From assembly GCA_020636375.1 (NCBI GenBank), contig JACJXZ010000002.1, forward strand, positions 310,001 through 374,000: DNA of 64,000 nt, read 5' to 3'. Both the position numbers and the translations under genes were made by a program. This DNA is from Lewinellaceae bacterium. Lineage in GTDB: Bacteria; Bacteroidota; Bacteroidia; Chitinophagales; Saprospiraceae. Numbering within the stretch: the stretch's first letter is position 1; the number at the start of each line of letters is the position of its first letter. The notes beneath the pieces are model-generated. The model saw only the letters and a list, made by a program, of their open reading frames with translations, had not been told where the DNA came from and did no database searches. Below, in pieces: positions 37,378 to 45,703 of this stretch.

Positions 37378-37599
37378 ATGAAAAGCTTGTCCATATTTAC
37401 GCTACTTATCAGTGTTTCACTTTGCTCAACCTTGTCTGCCCAGCAAAGCATTTCGGGAAGTTTCTCCAGCAATGGAAATACCAGAACCTACATCGGTGCC
37501 ATACCAGATGCCCCCCAGACACCTTTAAGAACCACATCATTATCGACTCTAAGTCGATTCCTTAGGTCGATCCACGCTAATTTCAAAAAGGACATATAG
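37378..37599 (+). pseudogene. Truncated secreted esterase N-terminus
   Basis: 73 codons. Signal peptide MKSLSIFTLLISVSLCSTLSAQQ followed by ISGSFSSNGNTRTYIGAIPDA, which is how PHB-depolymerase/LpqC-type esterases begin. After about residue 45 the text becomes Ser/Arg-rich and non-homologous, then stops. Probably a decayed first copy of the esterase at 39097-40048. A functional small secreted peptide cannot be excluded. Confidence 0.5.
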
Positions 37600-37665
37600 A
37601 CCAATTCTTACAATTTAAGCCTGTAAGACTGGCTATTCTTTAACCATCAACAAAAAAATTGCACC

Positions 37666-39003
37666 ATGAAAAGGTTATTCTTTTTTTCTCTAATCATCAG
37701 TTTTTCACTTTTCTCGACCAGTTGCAACCAGGACGATGATGTAGTACCTGCTACCATCACTGCTGATTTTACGGCGAACCAGTTTGCAGTAGAGGGAGGT
37801 GGTAGCATCGATTTTACCGATCTTTCAACAGGCGATCCGACTTCCTGGAACTGGACCTTCGAAGGTGGAGAACCGGCCAGCTCTACCGAGCAAAATCCTA
37901 CCGTGAGCTATGCCGTTGCAGGCACCTATGAAGTGAGCCTGACGGTCTCCAATGGAGATGCAGAAGACACGGAAACCAAAGCGGGCTATATTACCGTCAA
38001 TGAAAAAGCAACTCCTTTCCAGGAACTCTATGACCAGGGAATCGACAATTACCTCGGCGTGTTTACCCCAGCTTCTTCAAATGTGGTGATGCCAGGCGTT
38101 ACCGAACATACTTTTACGGGGATTGATGGGCCAATCTGCTTTACCGGCAACCAATTCTCCATGTTTACCAGAGATGGAAGCAGCAACAACCTGCTGATTT
38201 TCCTGCAAGGCGGCGGTTTTTGCAGTCCCTTTGCTTGTGAAGCTGTGGAAGAAGGAATTCCACTCGTTCCTTTTGGAATGTTGAGCCCTGCGGACCCACA
38301 AAATCCTACTGCAAATTTTAATGTAGGCTATGTGCCTTACTGTGATGGCTCCGGGATGATGGGCGATAATGAAGTAGATAGTGATGGCGATGGCGTGAAT
38401 GACCGATTTTTTAAAGGGATTCAAAATTTATCCGCTTCACTCGATGTGATTGCTCAAACCTATCCTGCTCCCGATAAGATCGTGCTCGCAGGGAATAGTG
38501 CGGGCGGTTTTGCCGTACATGCAGCATTGCCTCTGGTTCGAAAACTGTACCCGGATGTTCGGATTGAAGTGATCAATGACTCTGGCGTGGGTATTCTCGG
38601 CCCCGGAGGAATGCAAACGCTGATTAATTACTGGAATGCCGGCGCATTTTTCCCCTCGAGCTGCACCGATTGTATAGGAGCAGACGGCAACCTGACCGAT
38701 TACCACAAATATCAACTGGCCCAAGATCCTAATGTACGTATGGCATACATCAGCTCCAGGCAAGATGCCACCTTTGCAGCCTTAATTCAAGGTGGGGGAG
38801 CAGCGTTTGAAGCACAACTGATCGAGGCGGCAAATGAACTCAAGGCAGCGTTCCCGGATCGATTTAACAGCTTGATTGCAAACGGTGATGACCATACCTT
38901 TCTCATCAGAGATTTTACTTTTCAGGTGAGCAACACCAGCGTACGTTCCTGGGTGAATGAGATGATTAGTGAAAGTGGCAATTGGCGTTCAGTGATCGAT
39001 TAA
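37666..39003 (+). CDS. PKD-domain lipoprotein, pectin acetylesterase-like
   Basis: 445 aa. Lipobox FSLFSTSC (Cys at about 20), then a PKD domain (residues 30-115: DFTDLSTGDPTSWNWTFEGG), then an alpha/beta-hydrolase of the pectin acetylesterase/Notum type. The nucleophile elbow GNSAGGFAVH is visible, the region before it reads LLIFLQGGGFCSP (oxyanion loop), and GDDHTF supplies the likely His. It would be an envelope-anchored carbohydrate or lipid esterase. The substrate is unknown. Confidence 0.82.
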   Translation: MKRLFFFSLIISFSLFSTSCNQDDDVVPATITADFTANQFAVEGGGSIDFTDLSTGDPTSWNWTFEGGEPASSTEQNPTVSYAVAGTYEVSLTVSNGDAEDTETKAGYITVNEKATPFQELYDQGIDNYLGVFTPASSNVVMPGVTEHTFTGIDGPICFTGNQFSMFTRDGSSNNLLIFLQGGGFCSPFACEAVEEGIPLVPFGMLSPADPQNPTANFNVGYVPYCDGSGMMGDNEVDSDGDGVNDRFFKGIQNLSASLDVIAQTYPAPDKIVLAGNSAGGFAVHAALPLVRKLYPDVRIEVINDSGVGILGPGGMQTLINYWNAGAFFPSSCTDCIGADGNLTDYHKYQLAQDPNVRMAYISSRQDATFAALIQGGGAAFEAQLIEAANELKAAFPDRFNSLIANGDDHTFLIRDFTFQVSNTSVRSWVNEMISESGNWRSVID

Positions 39004-39043
39004 TGCCTGCGGTGGCATCAACACCGAAAGGGCCAAATTGTAA

Positions 39044-39072
39044 GGTGGTTATGCCACGTGGGCATAACCACC
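39044..39072. terminator. Intrinsic-terminator-like hairpin
   Basis: Perfect 12-bp stem GGTGGTTATGCC / GGCATAACCACC with an ACGTG loop, 40 bp after the acetylesterase-like gene. No strong T-run follows, so termination is likely but not certain. Confidence 0.6.
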
Positions 39073-39096
39073 GACTCAAAATAAAATTTAAAAATC

Positions 39097-40048
39097 ATGA
39101 ATAAAATATTCTTTTTGTTTCTAATGTTACTCCCCTTTTTTACAAGGGCTCAACAAACAATCAACTACAGCATTTTAGTTGATTCCGTACAGCGTGAATT
39201 CATTATTTATGTTCCAGATTCATATAATGAAAACACCAGTGTGCCTCTTGTTTTTAGTTTTCATGGCTTGGGAGGCAATGCTCAGGCGCAAATGGAAGAC
39301 CATGATTTTCGTCCCGTGGCTGATACAGCAGGGTTTATTGTAGCATATCCCTTAGGTGAACCAATTGTCGGTCCTGCTCGTGGTTGGAATTTCGGCAATG
39401 GCTTGCTACCTGATGATGTGCTGTTTACTTCTGAAATGATAGACACTTTAGCTGCAGATTTTAACATCAATCTTGATCGGGTGTATAGCTTCAAAATCCG
39501 TTCAATATGTGCTTGACCTGTTCGTTGACCACAATAATTGTGATGCAATCCCTTCAATCACGCCCTTACCTGATATCAATCCCAATGATGGCAGTACTGT
39601 TGAGCACTATGTTTATGCAAACGGTGATAATGGAACAACGGTTGAGCACTTAAAGGTAATTGGAGGCAGCCATACATGGCCAGATGAGAATACCAATGCT
39701 CAAGGGGTAAACAGGGACATTAATGGCTGCGTAGAAATTTGGAAATTTTTCTCAAGGTTTGATATTAATGGATTCATTGGCTCTCCTTTGAGTACAGGAC
39801 TGATAAATGGTTTCTCGACAATATCTGTTTATCCCAACCCTGCTCAAGAATACATTACCATCGAAATTAAAAACCCTGGGAAAGATTTAAGGGTGTACAA
39901 CTACTTGGGTCAAGAATTTAATCTTCCTACAAGTTTTTTTGATGAAAAAATTCAGATTGATGTGAGAAGTATTCCTACTGGTATTTACGTAATTTCTTCA
40001 GCCTATGATGGTGGAATGTTCAAATCTACCACCTTCATTAAGCAATAA
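39097..40048 (+). pseudogene. PHB-depolymerase-like esterase with T9SS tail, internal deletion
   Basis: The first frame (to about 39490) has a signal peptide and the start of an LpqC/PHB-depolymerase fold (REFIIYVPDSYNENTSVPLVFSFHGLGGNA). At NLDRVYS the homology breaks; the frame then changes and resumes as SVQYVLDLFVDHNNCDAIPSITPLPDI and IGGSHTWP (catalytic His region), with a type A T9SS tail (VYPNPAQEYITIEI, GIYVISS). The nucleophile segment (GxSxG) expected between the two parts is missing, a loss of roughly 100 residues by family comparison. The product would be inactive. Confidence 0.75.
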
Positions 40049-40094
40049 AAACGAATGACTTTTTCACTATTGACAATCAAATCTTTAATAAAAA

Positions 40095-41717
40095 ATGAAA
40101 AATAAAACAATCATCATCATCTTATTCCTGCTGGCCTTCATCGTAGGCTGCTCTGATGAGGAAGTGCTTGTACCAACAAATACAGCGCCTACCATTTCCG
40201 ATCAATCTTTTTCAATTGAAGAAGAGGCCCCTGTAGGCACGTCTCTCGGAACCGTAGTGGCTTCAGATGCGGATGAGGACCCAATAACCTTTAGCATTAC
40301 CAATGGAAATAGTGACGAAACGTTTCAAATGGATAGTCTTTCAGGCGAACTAAGTCTTGCAAAAGTACTGGACTTTGAAACAACCATTTCTTATACGCTA
40401 GTAGTTCAAGTCTCTGATGAGGAGAGCAGTGCCAATGCAAACATTACCGTAACGGTCCTACCGGCAGAAGCAACGATCAGTTGTCCTGGTTTCCCCGGCA
40501 ATTCTTTTTTTGATGGACAACTGGCAGATGCGGATTACTGGTCCGATCAACCCGAAATTCTATCAGCAGGTTTAGGTTTTGCTGATATTGTAGGCATAGA
40601 AGTAGATGAGATCACAGAAGCTTTAGTTGAAAGTATCGGTGGTGCCTGGGCATCAAATATCAGTTGTGCAGACACGGATAATCGAACATTCGCGAATACA
40701 AGGGCCAATCTGGAGTCCGTATTTTGTGTGCAAAACCCTTATAACGATGCATTTAAAGAAGGAGCCATCGGGCTCGATGCTTTGCCCATGGTGTTGAGTT
40801 GGCCTTGTAAAACGAGTACGATTGACCTGAGCGACTTCAAAATTACCGTGAGTAACGGGGAAGAAATAACCCCTTCTGCAGTCGGCTGTTTCCCAAACGT
40901 GGAGATCAATGAGCGAAATACCATCGTCCTCGTTGGAGAGTTTGCCAACAAAAGGCCAAGTAGCGACCCAGGGTCAAGATATGTTGCCAAAGTTGAAATT
41001 GTAGGGGAGTTGATACTTATTAGCCCTGATGGTCAGGAGTTTAATGCGCAAGGATTATTTAAAGAAACCTTTTCAAGTCCTTATGATGCCAATAATGGTC
41101 CTGTTTTAGTCGGTGCAAAAATAAACTATTGTGATCCTGATGTAGCTGATGGGCCGTCCATTCAACTTCCAATACAGCGGCCAGGCAATGATGAATATGC
41201 CCTCTACGGAGACATCCTGGCACAAGCACAAGCAAACGGGGAGGTATCCTGTAGAATACGGGTACTAACCTCAGGAGGTTTTTCGCCAGATGGCATTCGG
41301 GGCGTATTGCCAACCGATTATGAAAAATTCTTTAGAATCCATGCACTTGGTGCAAATGGCGCTACGGTAATGCTGGAACAAACGAATGTTAATTATGCCG
41401 TACAAGGTGGCACTTTGAAAGTAATTGGCCTGTCTGATCTAGGTGGAAAAGAAGGAGAGAATGGGGTCCTGTATGATGATTGTTACGATGAAGATGGGGA
41501 CAACTACATCGATATCATTCTAACGGGTGACGATGCCGCCATGAGAAACATTACTCATGTAGAAATTCCCAGTCTCGCTGGTGGTTATTCCGCATTCTAT
41601 AATCCCGGGGGCCCAGGCCCGACTCCTTATCCAAATGTTAGTTATACAGCCCCGGGACCGCCTGATTTAGAACCTGTAAGAATGGCATTAGATAACCCTA
41701 TGAGGATTTCTAATTAG
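40095..41717 (+). CDS. Cadherin-repeat lipoprotein of unknown function
   Basis: 540 aa. Lipobox LAFIVGCS (Cys19), then a cadherin-like repeat (residues about 30-125: APTISDQSFSIEEEAPVGTSLGTVVASDADEDPITFSI). The remainder, including PRYVAKVEIVGELILISPDG-like text, was not recognised. It is anchored in the envelope. The TAG stop at 41715-41717 abuts copy 2 of the direct repeat (41718). Confidence 0.78.
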   Translation: MKNKTIIIILFLLAFIVGCSDEEVLVPTNTAPTISDQSFSIEEEAPVGTSLGTVVASDADEDPITFSITNGNSDETFQMDSLSGELSLAKVLDFETTISYTLVVQVSDEESSANANITVTVLPAEATISCPGFPGNSFFDGQLADADYWSDQPEILSAGLGFADIVGIEVDEITEALVESIGGAWASNISCADTDNRTFANTRANLESVFCVQNPYNDAFKEGAIGLDALPMVLSWPCKTSTIDLSDFKITVSNGEEITPSAVGCFPNVEINERNTIVLVGEFANKRPSSDPGSRYVAKVEIVGELILISPDGQEFNAQGLFKETFSSPYDANNGPVLVGAKINYCDPDVADGPSIQLPIQRPGNDEYALYGDILAQAQANGEVSCRIRVLTSGGFSPDGIRGVLPTDYEKFFRIHALGANGATVMLEQTNVNYAVQGGTLKVIGLSDLGGKEGENGVLYDDCYDEDGDNYIDIILTGDDAAMRNITHVEIPSLAGGYSAFYNPGGPGPTPYPNVSYTAPGPPDLEPVRMALDNPMRISN

Positions 41718-41861
41718 GCTGGACAGCAGAAAGGGGAAAGCCGAGCGGAGTCGAGGCCGAGCGTGTGCAGGAGGCATGGAGTGTCCAACGTCAGACGGGT
41801 AGCCCCTTCCTCCATTTCCAACCGGTTCCGGTAATTTCAGCAAATAAAACCCTGCCATGCC
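41718..41861. repeat. Direct repeat copy 2 bounding the AT-rich block
   Basis: 144 bp matching 34141-34284 with one mismatch. The left end of the MITE-like element is missing here: the match begins directly after the cadherin gene's stop codon. Same orientation as copy 1. Confidence 0.92.
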
Positions 41862-41885
41862 CCCGTCTCGGCCCCCCTTTTTTGC

Positions 41886-41961
41886 TATCTTTATCGGTAT
41901 AAAAAAGCACCCTATCGGCATACAGGATTTTCGGGAGCTTCGCCAGGAGGGGTATCTTTAT
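41886..41961 (+). pseudogene. AAA-ATPase-like (PF09820 type) N-terminal remnant with promoter
   Basis: IKKHPIGIQDFRELRQEGYLY (41899-41961) is the standard opening of AAA-ATPase-like/PD-(D/E)XK proteins common in Bacteroidota. It is preceded by TATCTTTA (41886-41893), close to the -7 consensus. After Tyr the homology ends, so only promoter and about 20 codons remain. Confidence 0.5.
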
Positions 41962-42030
41962 GCGGGACTGAAAATGTCAGTTGCACCAGATATTTCAGCC
42001 TTTATTGTTGTCGGTAGTGTTTATTCTTTT

Positions 42031-42492
42031 CTAACCCCACATCATACCAACTAATCCATCATTTTCTGCAATCACTTTGAGTGTTTTTTGGAGTTCTTCC
42101 AGGTTTTTCTTTTCAGTTTCTTTTGTCCCTGCCTGCAAAGGAACAGAATTAAAGGAGTCTAAAATTTTACTGATTGCGGTATAAATTCTTTCTCCATCAA
42201 ACATTAGTGCATAGGATTCTCCGTTCTCTTGTCTAAACCCTCCACCCGTCATTCCATTCATTAAGTTTCGATAGAAAGACAATTCACTTGGATCATCGAA
42301 ACCATATCTGTAAAACTCTTTTTCAACTAATTCTATAGACTTTAAATCATCGTGTAACACCGTAAACGAGTTGTCAATTTGATGGCTTTCAATTTTATTC
42401 TTATTCACTTCATACCAGCCAAGAACTTTAATTTGTCCAGTTATAGATTCCTCATTTTTTTTGTAACCTTGAACGTAAAGCGCTACTCCCAT
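42031..42492 (-). CDS. Hypothetical protein
   Basis: 153 aa, AT-rich, no signal peptide or membrane helix. Starts MGVALYVQGYKKNEESITGQIKVLG and has a helical C-terminus (TKETEKKNLEELQKTLKVIAEND). No family recognised. It lies alone between the AAA-ATPase remnant and brnTA in the accessory block. Confidence 0.6.
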   Translation of the reverse strand: MGVALYVQGYKKNEESITGQIKVLGWYEVNKNKIESHQIDNSFTVLHDDLKSIELVEKEFYRYGFDDPSELSFYRNLMNGMTGGGFRQENGESYALMFDGERIYTAISKILDSFNSVPLQAGTKETEKKNLEELQKTLKVIAENDGLVGMMWG

Positions 42493-42566
42493 TTTGTTCG
42501 TTTTTTATAGTTTTTGATTTATTCTTTTTTCATTATTGCCAACTCAAAGGAATGTCCGCGCTCATT

Positions 42567-42951
42567 TTATTCTTCTTTAACAACCTTCTGAGACTGATAA
42601 AACCCGTCGAGAAGATTTTCAAGCAGTTTGTCCAGGCGTATGTTTTTTGCCTCTATCCACTTTTGGATATCCTTTCTAAGGGTAATTTTTACTTCTCTCT
42701 CCACTCCAGCTTCCTGGGCCGGGTCATAATCGATCCTTTCCCAATCCCCTTCCTGATCTTCATCGAATGCTATGCTATCCTCCTCATAATAAATGGCCTC
42801 TTCAGGTACATGTACCCCCCCCTTTAGATAGTTTCATAACATGTAAAGCTTCAACCTTGATGTGGTCAAAGTCAATCGAAAAACCCTCTAACGATTGGCC
42901 AGACTCGATTTTCTTCAATGCTTCGGCAACAGAAATTTTATTATTTGTCAT
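42567..42951 (-). CDS. BrnA-type antitoxin, frameshifted at C8 run
   Basis: About 127 aa when one base is removed. From ATG 42951 it reads MTNNKISVAEALKKIESGQ and VEALHVMKLSKG, then meets a run of eight C (G on its strand) at 42815-42822. With one base fewer it continues VHVPEEAIYYEEDSIAFDEDQ and a C-terminal helix-turn region VEREVKITLRKDIQKWIEAK to TAA at 42567-42569. As read, it stops at TGA shortly after the run. Its start overlaps the end of brnT by 11 bp, the usual toxin-first brnTA order. It would bind and neutralise BrnT and repress the operon. Confidence 0.65.
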
Positions 42952-43398
42952 CGTCTTGTTTGCTTAGTTTTTTTGTCAAATATGCTCTTCTTTCTTCTTT
43001 TCTTGCTCTTCTGGCAGAAATGATCCTAATAACCAAATCCCTGGTCGTATAGATAACGCTGATAATCGCCTGAAAGGCTTTGCCTATTGTCTTAAATCGC
43101 TGTTCTCCATTACGATCGGACCTGTAGTTGATCCTATCTTTATCATTGAATACATCAATAGCGTCCTCAAAGGATATTTCGTGTTTCTCCTGGTTAGGGA
43201 TGATAAAAGAATAAGTTATAAATCCTGACTTGTTCTTTTGCCCGTACTCTTCGTTGTTGGAAAGGTCACGTACCTTGGGGTATGCTCCCTTTCCAACGCC
43301 TCGATTACGATCAAAATAACGGCGTCATTTCTTTACAAGTTATTCTTTTATCATCCCTTAGAGCGATTCTTATTATCGTCCCAGTCAAATTTTTGCAT
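42941..43398 (-). pseudogene. brnT: BrnT-type toxin interrupted by a MITE
   Basis: From ATG 43398 it reads MQKFDWDDNKNRS, then a 160-bp element intervenes (43197-43356), then NQEKHEISFEDAIDVFNDKDR, FKTIGKAFQAIISVIYTTRD and VIRIISARRARKEERRAYL to TAA 42941-42943. Joining the halves at the duplicated TTA gives an uninterrupted 98-residue BrnT: a RelE-fold ribonuclease toxin. With the insertion, translation stops after MQKFDWDDNKNRSKG. The gene is therefore inactive in this sequence. Confidence 0.85.
43194..43359. mobile_element. 160-bp MITE with TTA target duplication
   Basis: Terminal inverted repeats GGGATGATAAAAGAATAA (43197-43214) and TTATTCTTTTATCATCCC (43339-43356) match perfectly over 18 bp. 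They are flanked by TTA at 43194-43196 and 43357-43359. The interior has no ORF of its own. Removal restores brnT exactly. It needs a transposase in trans. Confidence 0.92.
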
Positions 43399-43479
43399 AG
43401 GCAATAGGGATATTCCAGAGGTGAATTTCGCCAAATTTTTATTATTCCTCAAGTCTTGAGAAGCAAAAACAATTTGACC

Positions 43480-44724
43480 CTACTTCTCCCCCAATTCCAA
43501 CCCCACCGCCTCCTCCACCTCCACATTCATCGTCGGCGTGCCGTTGAAGTTCTCCACCTTGCCGGTGAAGCATACTTTTTTATTGAGCAGGTACTCGTCG
43601 GGCGCGTAGGTGAAGTTGGGCAGGTCTTCCTTGCGGACGAAGACGGAGAAGATCTGGTTGGGAAACTGCTTGTCGAGGTTGAGCCAGGCGTTGCCGCTGC
43701 GGCTGCGGCGGGTGCCCACCACCGTTCCGCAGACGGTGATTTCCTCCCCCTTGCCCATGTACAGCCGGGCCTGCACGGTATTGAAGTGGTTGGGCGGCAG
43801 GGAGGGCGGGTGGAGGGGCTCCACATCGCCTCCCGCCAGTTCGGGGATCCAGGCGGCTTTGTCCAGGCGGCTTTCCAGGGCGGCCTCTTCGGCCTCGGGC
43901 AGCAGGTTGAAAAAGTCCAGCCCGGCGCGTTGCTCCACCGCGTCGATGGGGACGGCGAAGGTTTCCAGGGGCGCGTTGATGGCCTGGTGAGGGAGGATGA
44001 AGCCGATGCCCCTGCCGTTTTGCCGGTCGAGCACTACCTTGTAGAAATACTCCGGGATGCTGACCTTGTTGACGCTTCTTTCTATAACCGGCAGCCCTTC
44101 CCGCAGGATGGGCCCGGTGACGACGTACAGCTGGCTGCCCGGGTTGCGGAACACATAACCCCGGATCAGCGACTCCAGCTCGGCCCAGCCCTCCCGGTTG
44201 AAGGCGTCCACCTGGGGCGACATGTTGGAGTAGTAGTACGATTCCGACAGCGCCTTTTCCGACCAGCGGAAGTCGGCCGACGGCGCCAGGTGGCCGCGGT
44301 CGTAGCCGAAGCCGTCGTAGTCAAAAGTGCCATCCGCTTTCGGGTATTTCAGGAAGTAGTCCGCCTCCACTGCGGTGCCGGTGGCCACCAGGGGGTCGGG
44401 CCGGAAGTCGTTGGTGCGCCCCACCGAGCCGCCGACGATGTCGGGCAGGATGATGTGGGCCACCCAGCGGGCCTGCTCGTGCTCCTCGGCGTACTCCAGC
44501 GCCAGGGCGGAGTGGAGGATGTAGTTTTCGGAGGGCAGGCCGATGGCCCTGAGGTCGCGTTGGATGCGTTGCAGTTTCAGTTCTTCGAGCTGGCTTTCGA
44601 GCTGTTGGCGCTGCCGGGCCAGCTCGGCGAGTTGCTGGTTGAGGGCGTCGATGTCGGCGTCCAGTTGCTGGGCGGAAGCCAGGAAAACAAAGACCAGAAA
44701 AAAAGTGGTTAGAATGGTTTTCAT
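43480..44724 (-). CDS. Secreted DNA/RNA non-specific endonuclease with C-terminal OB-like domain
   Basis: 414 aa from ATG 44724 (signal peptide MKTILTTFFLVFVFLASAQQ). A coiled-coil stalk follows (about 20-58: LNQQLAELARQRQQLESQLEEL), then the NUC1 nuclease domain with DRGH at 142-145 (catalytic His145) and metal-ligand Asn167 (SNMSPQ). The C-terminal 100 residues (EITVCGTVVGTRRSRSG, KKVCFTGKVENFNG) look like an OB-fold. It should cleave nucleic acid outside the cell or in the periplasm, perhaps for nutrition or biofilm turnover. GC-rich, unlike the brnTA side. Confidence 0.88.
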   Translation of the reverse strand: MKTILTTFFLVFVFLASAQQLDADIDALNQQLAELARQRQQLESQLEELKLQRIQRDLRAIGLPSENYILHSALALEYAEEHEQARWVAHIILPDIVGGSVGRTNDFRPDPLVATGTAVEADYFLKYPKADGTFDYDGFGYDRGHLAPSADFRWSEKALSESYYYSNMSPQVDAFNREGWAELESLIRGYVFRNPGSQLYVVTGPILREGLPVIERSVNKVSIPEYFYKVVLDRQNGRGIGFILPHQAINAPLETFAVPIDAVEQRAGLDFFNLLPEAEEAALESRLDKAAWIPELAGGDVEPLHPPSLPPNHFNTVQARLYMGKGEEITVCGTVVGTRRSRSGNAWLNLDKQFPNQIFSVFVRKEDLPNFTYAPDEYLLNKKVCFTGKVENFNGTPTMNVEVEEAVGLELGEK

Positions 44725-44762
44725 AATGTGTTTGAAAAACTGCACATAAGGTTGAATTGCAG

Positions 44763-44852
44763 GGTGGTGTATTAAATCCGTTGAATTTTCGGTGCAAATG
44801 GAGAGCGGACCTCCAGGTCCGCTGAATGGATCAACGGATTTAATACACCACC
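44763..44852. repeat. 90-bp nested palindrome
   Basis: Outer arms GGTGGTGTATTAAATCCGTT (44763-44782, extending to 44784) and the complement at 44831-44852 are perfect over 22 bp. Inside lies AGCGGACCT / AGGTCCGCT (44804-44823). Confidence 0.9.
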
Positions 44853-44869
44853 GAATTGCAGAACCTGCC

Positions 44870-44935
44870 TGGGTTTCAACGTATTTCCATGTATTTCAAC
44901 GTATTTCCATACATTTCCCTGCATTTCCACGCTCT
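44870..44935. repeat. CGTATTTCCA-type short degenerate repeats
   Basis: Units such as CAACGTATTTCCATG, CAACGTATTTCCATA and CATTTCCCTGCATTTCCA follow one another downstream of the palindrome. No coding function is apparent. Confidence 0.6.
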
Positions 44936-45053
44936 GCCCATTCTTGGCCAAGTTAAACAACTCCCGATAAATTGTTGTAAGATTGGAAGAATTGATTTAC
45001 ATTTAGAATATTCACTGTCTTTTTAAAAGAGGCAGGTTGCCAGACGATTAATT

Positions 45054-45398
45054 ATGACAAACATTATTGAGGAAAATTTGCTGGAAATCGAGACTGAAAA
45101 GCTTTTTCAGCTTTTGAGGCAAAACCACGTGTCAAAAGCTTATTTATTCGGATCCGTAACGACTTCAAAGTTCAGTAAAGAAAAGAGCGACATTGATATT
45201 ATTATTGAATTGGTTGACCTGCCCCCTTTGGAAAAAGGAGAAACCTTGATCAGGCTATGGGAAGAATTGGAAACGTTATTTGGACGCAAAGTAGATCTTG
45301 TCACGGATCAACCCCTGAAAAATCCTTATTTCAAAAAGTCTCTGGAAGAGACTAAAGTCCTGATCTATGACCGAGAAAGCGAAAAAGTATTTGTCTGA
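45054..45398 (+). CDS. MntA-type minimal nucleotidyltransferase antitoxin
   Basis: 114 aa. Minimal nucleotidyltransferase with GSVTTSKFSKEKSDIDI, which has the GSx10DxD arrangement (Gly-Ser at about 33-34, Asp residues at about 45 and 47), plus a third acidic position near VDLV. MntA proteins AMPylate and silence the HEPN toxin HepT. The gene overlaps the HEPN gene by 32 bp. AT-rich compared with its right-hand neighbours. Confidence 0.85.
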   Translation: MTNIIEENLLEIETEKLFQLLRQNHVSKAYLFGSVTTSKFSKEKSDIDIIIELVDLPPLEKGETLIRLWEELETLFGRKVDLVTDQPLKNPYFKKSLEETKVLIYDRESEKVFV

Positions 45399-45703
45399 TA
45401 TCGAGATCGCTATCGGGTTGATCGAAGATTTTTTGGAAGGAGTGGATGAATTCGTTCAGTATCAAACCGATGAGAAGACGAAAAGCGCGGTGGAAAGACA
45501 ATTAGGTATAGTGGGTGAAGCTGTGAATAAATTCAGAAAGGAGGAACAGGCATTTTCAATTGAGCCATGTTAGACAAATAATTGATTTCCGGAACCGGCT
45601 AATCCACTCCTATGACAATGTCGATGACACCATAGTTTGGGCAATTCTAAAAAATCACCTGCCGATCCTGAAAGCTGAAGTACTGCTTGGATTAAAAAAA
45701 TAG
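45367..45703 (+). CDS. HepT-type HEPN ribonuclease toxin, frameshifted
   Basis: About 111 aa when one T is removed from the T4 run at 45553-45556. The first frame reads MTEKAKKYLSDIEIAIGLIEDFL and VERQLGIVGEAVNKF; the second continues QLSHVRQIIDFRNRLIHSYDNV and ends at TAG 45701-45703. The RX4HXY ribonuclease motif (RNRLIHSY) lies after the frameshift, so as read the toxin lacks its active site. Together with MntA it forms a toxin-antitoxin pair. Confidence 0.8.

Noticed and set aside
34141..41861. Attachment sites of an integrative element
   Set aside because: No integrase or recombinase is present between the copies and the repeat belongs to a dispersed family, so homologous recombination or duplication is more likely than site-specific integration.
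43238..43459. Small + strand protein over the brnT start
   Set aside because: It reads through the MITE and the antisense of brnT; no signal or motif supports it.
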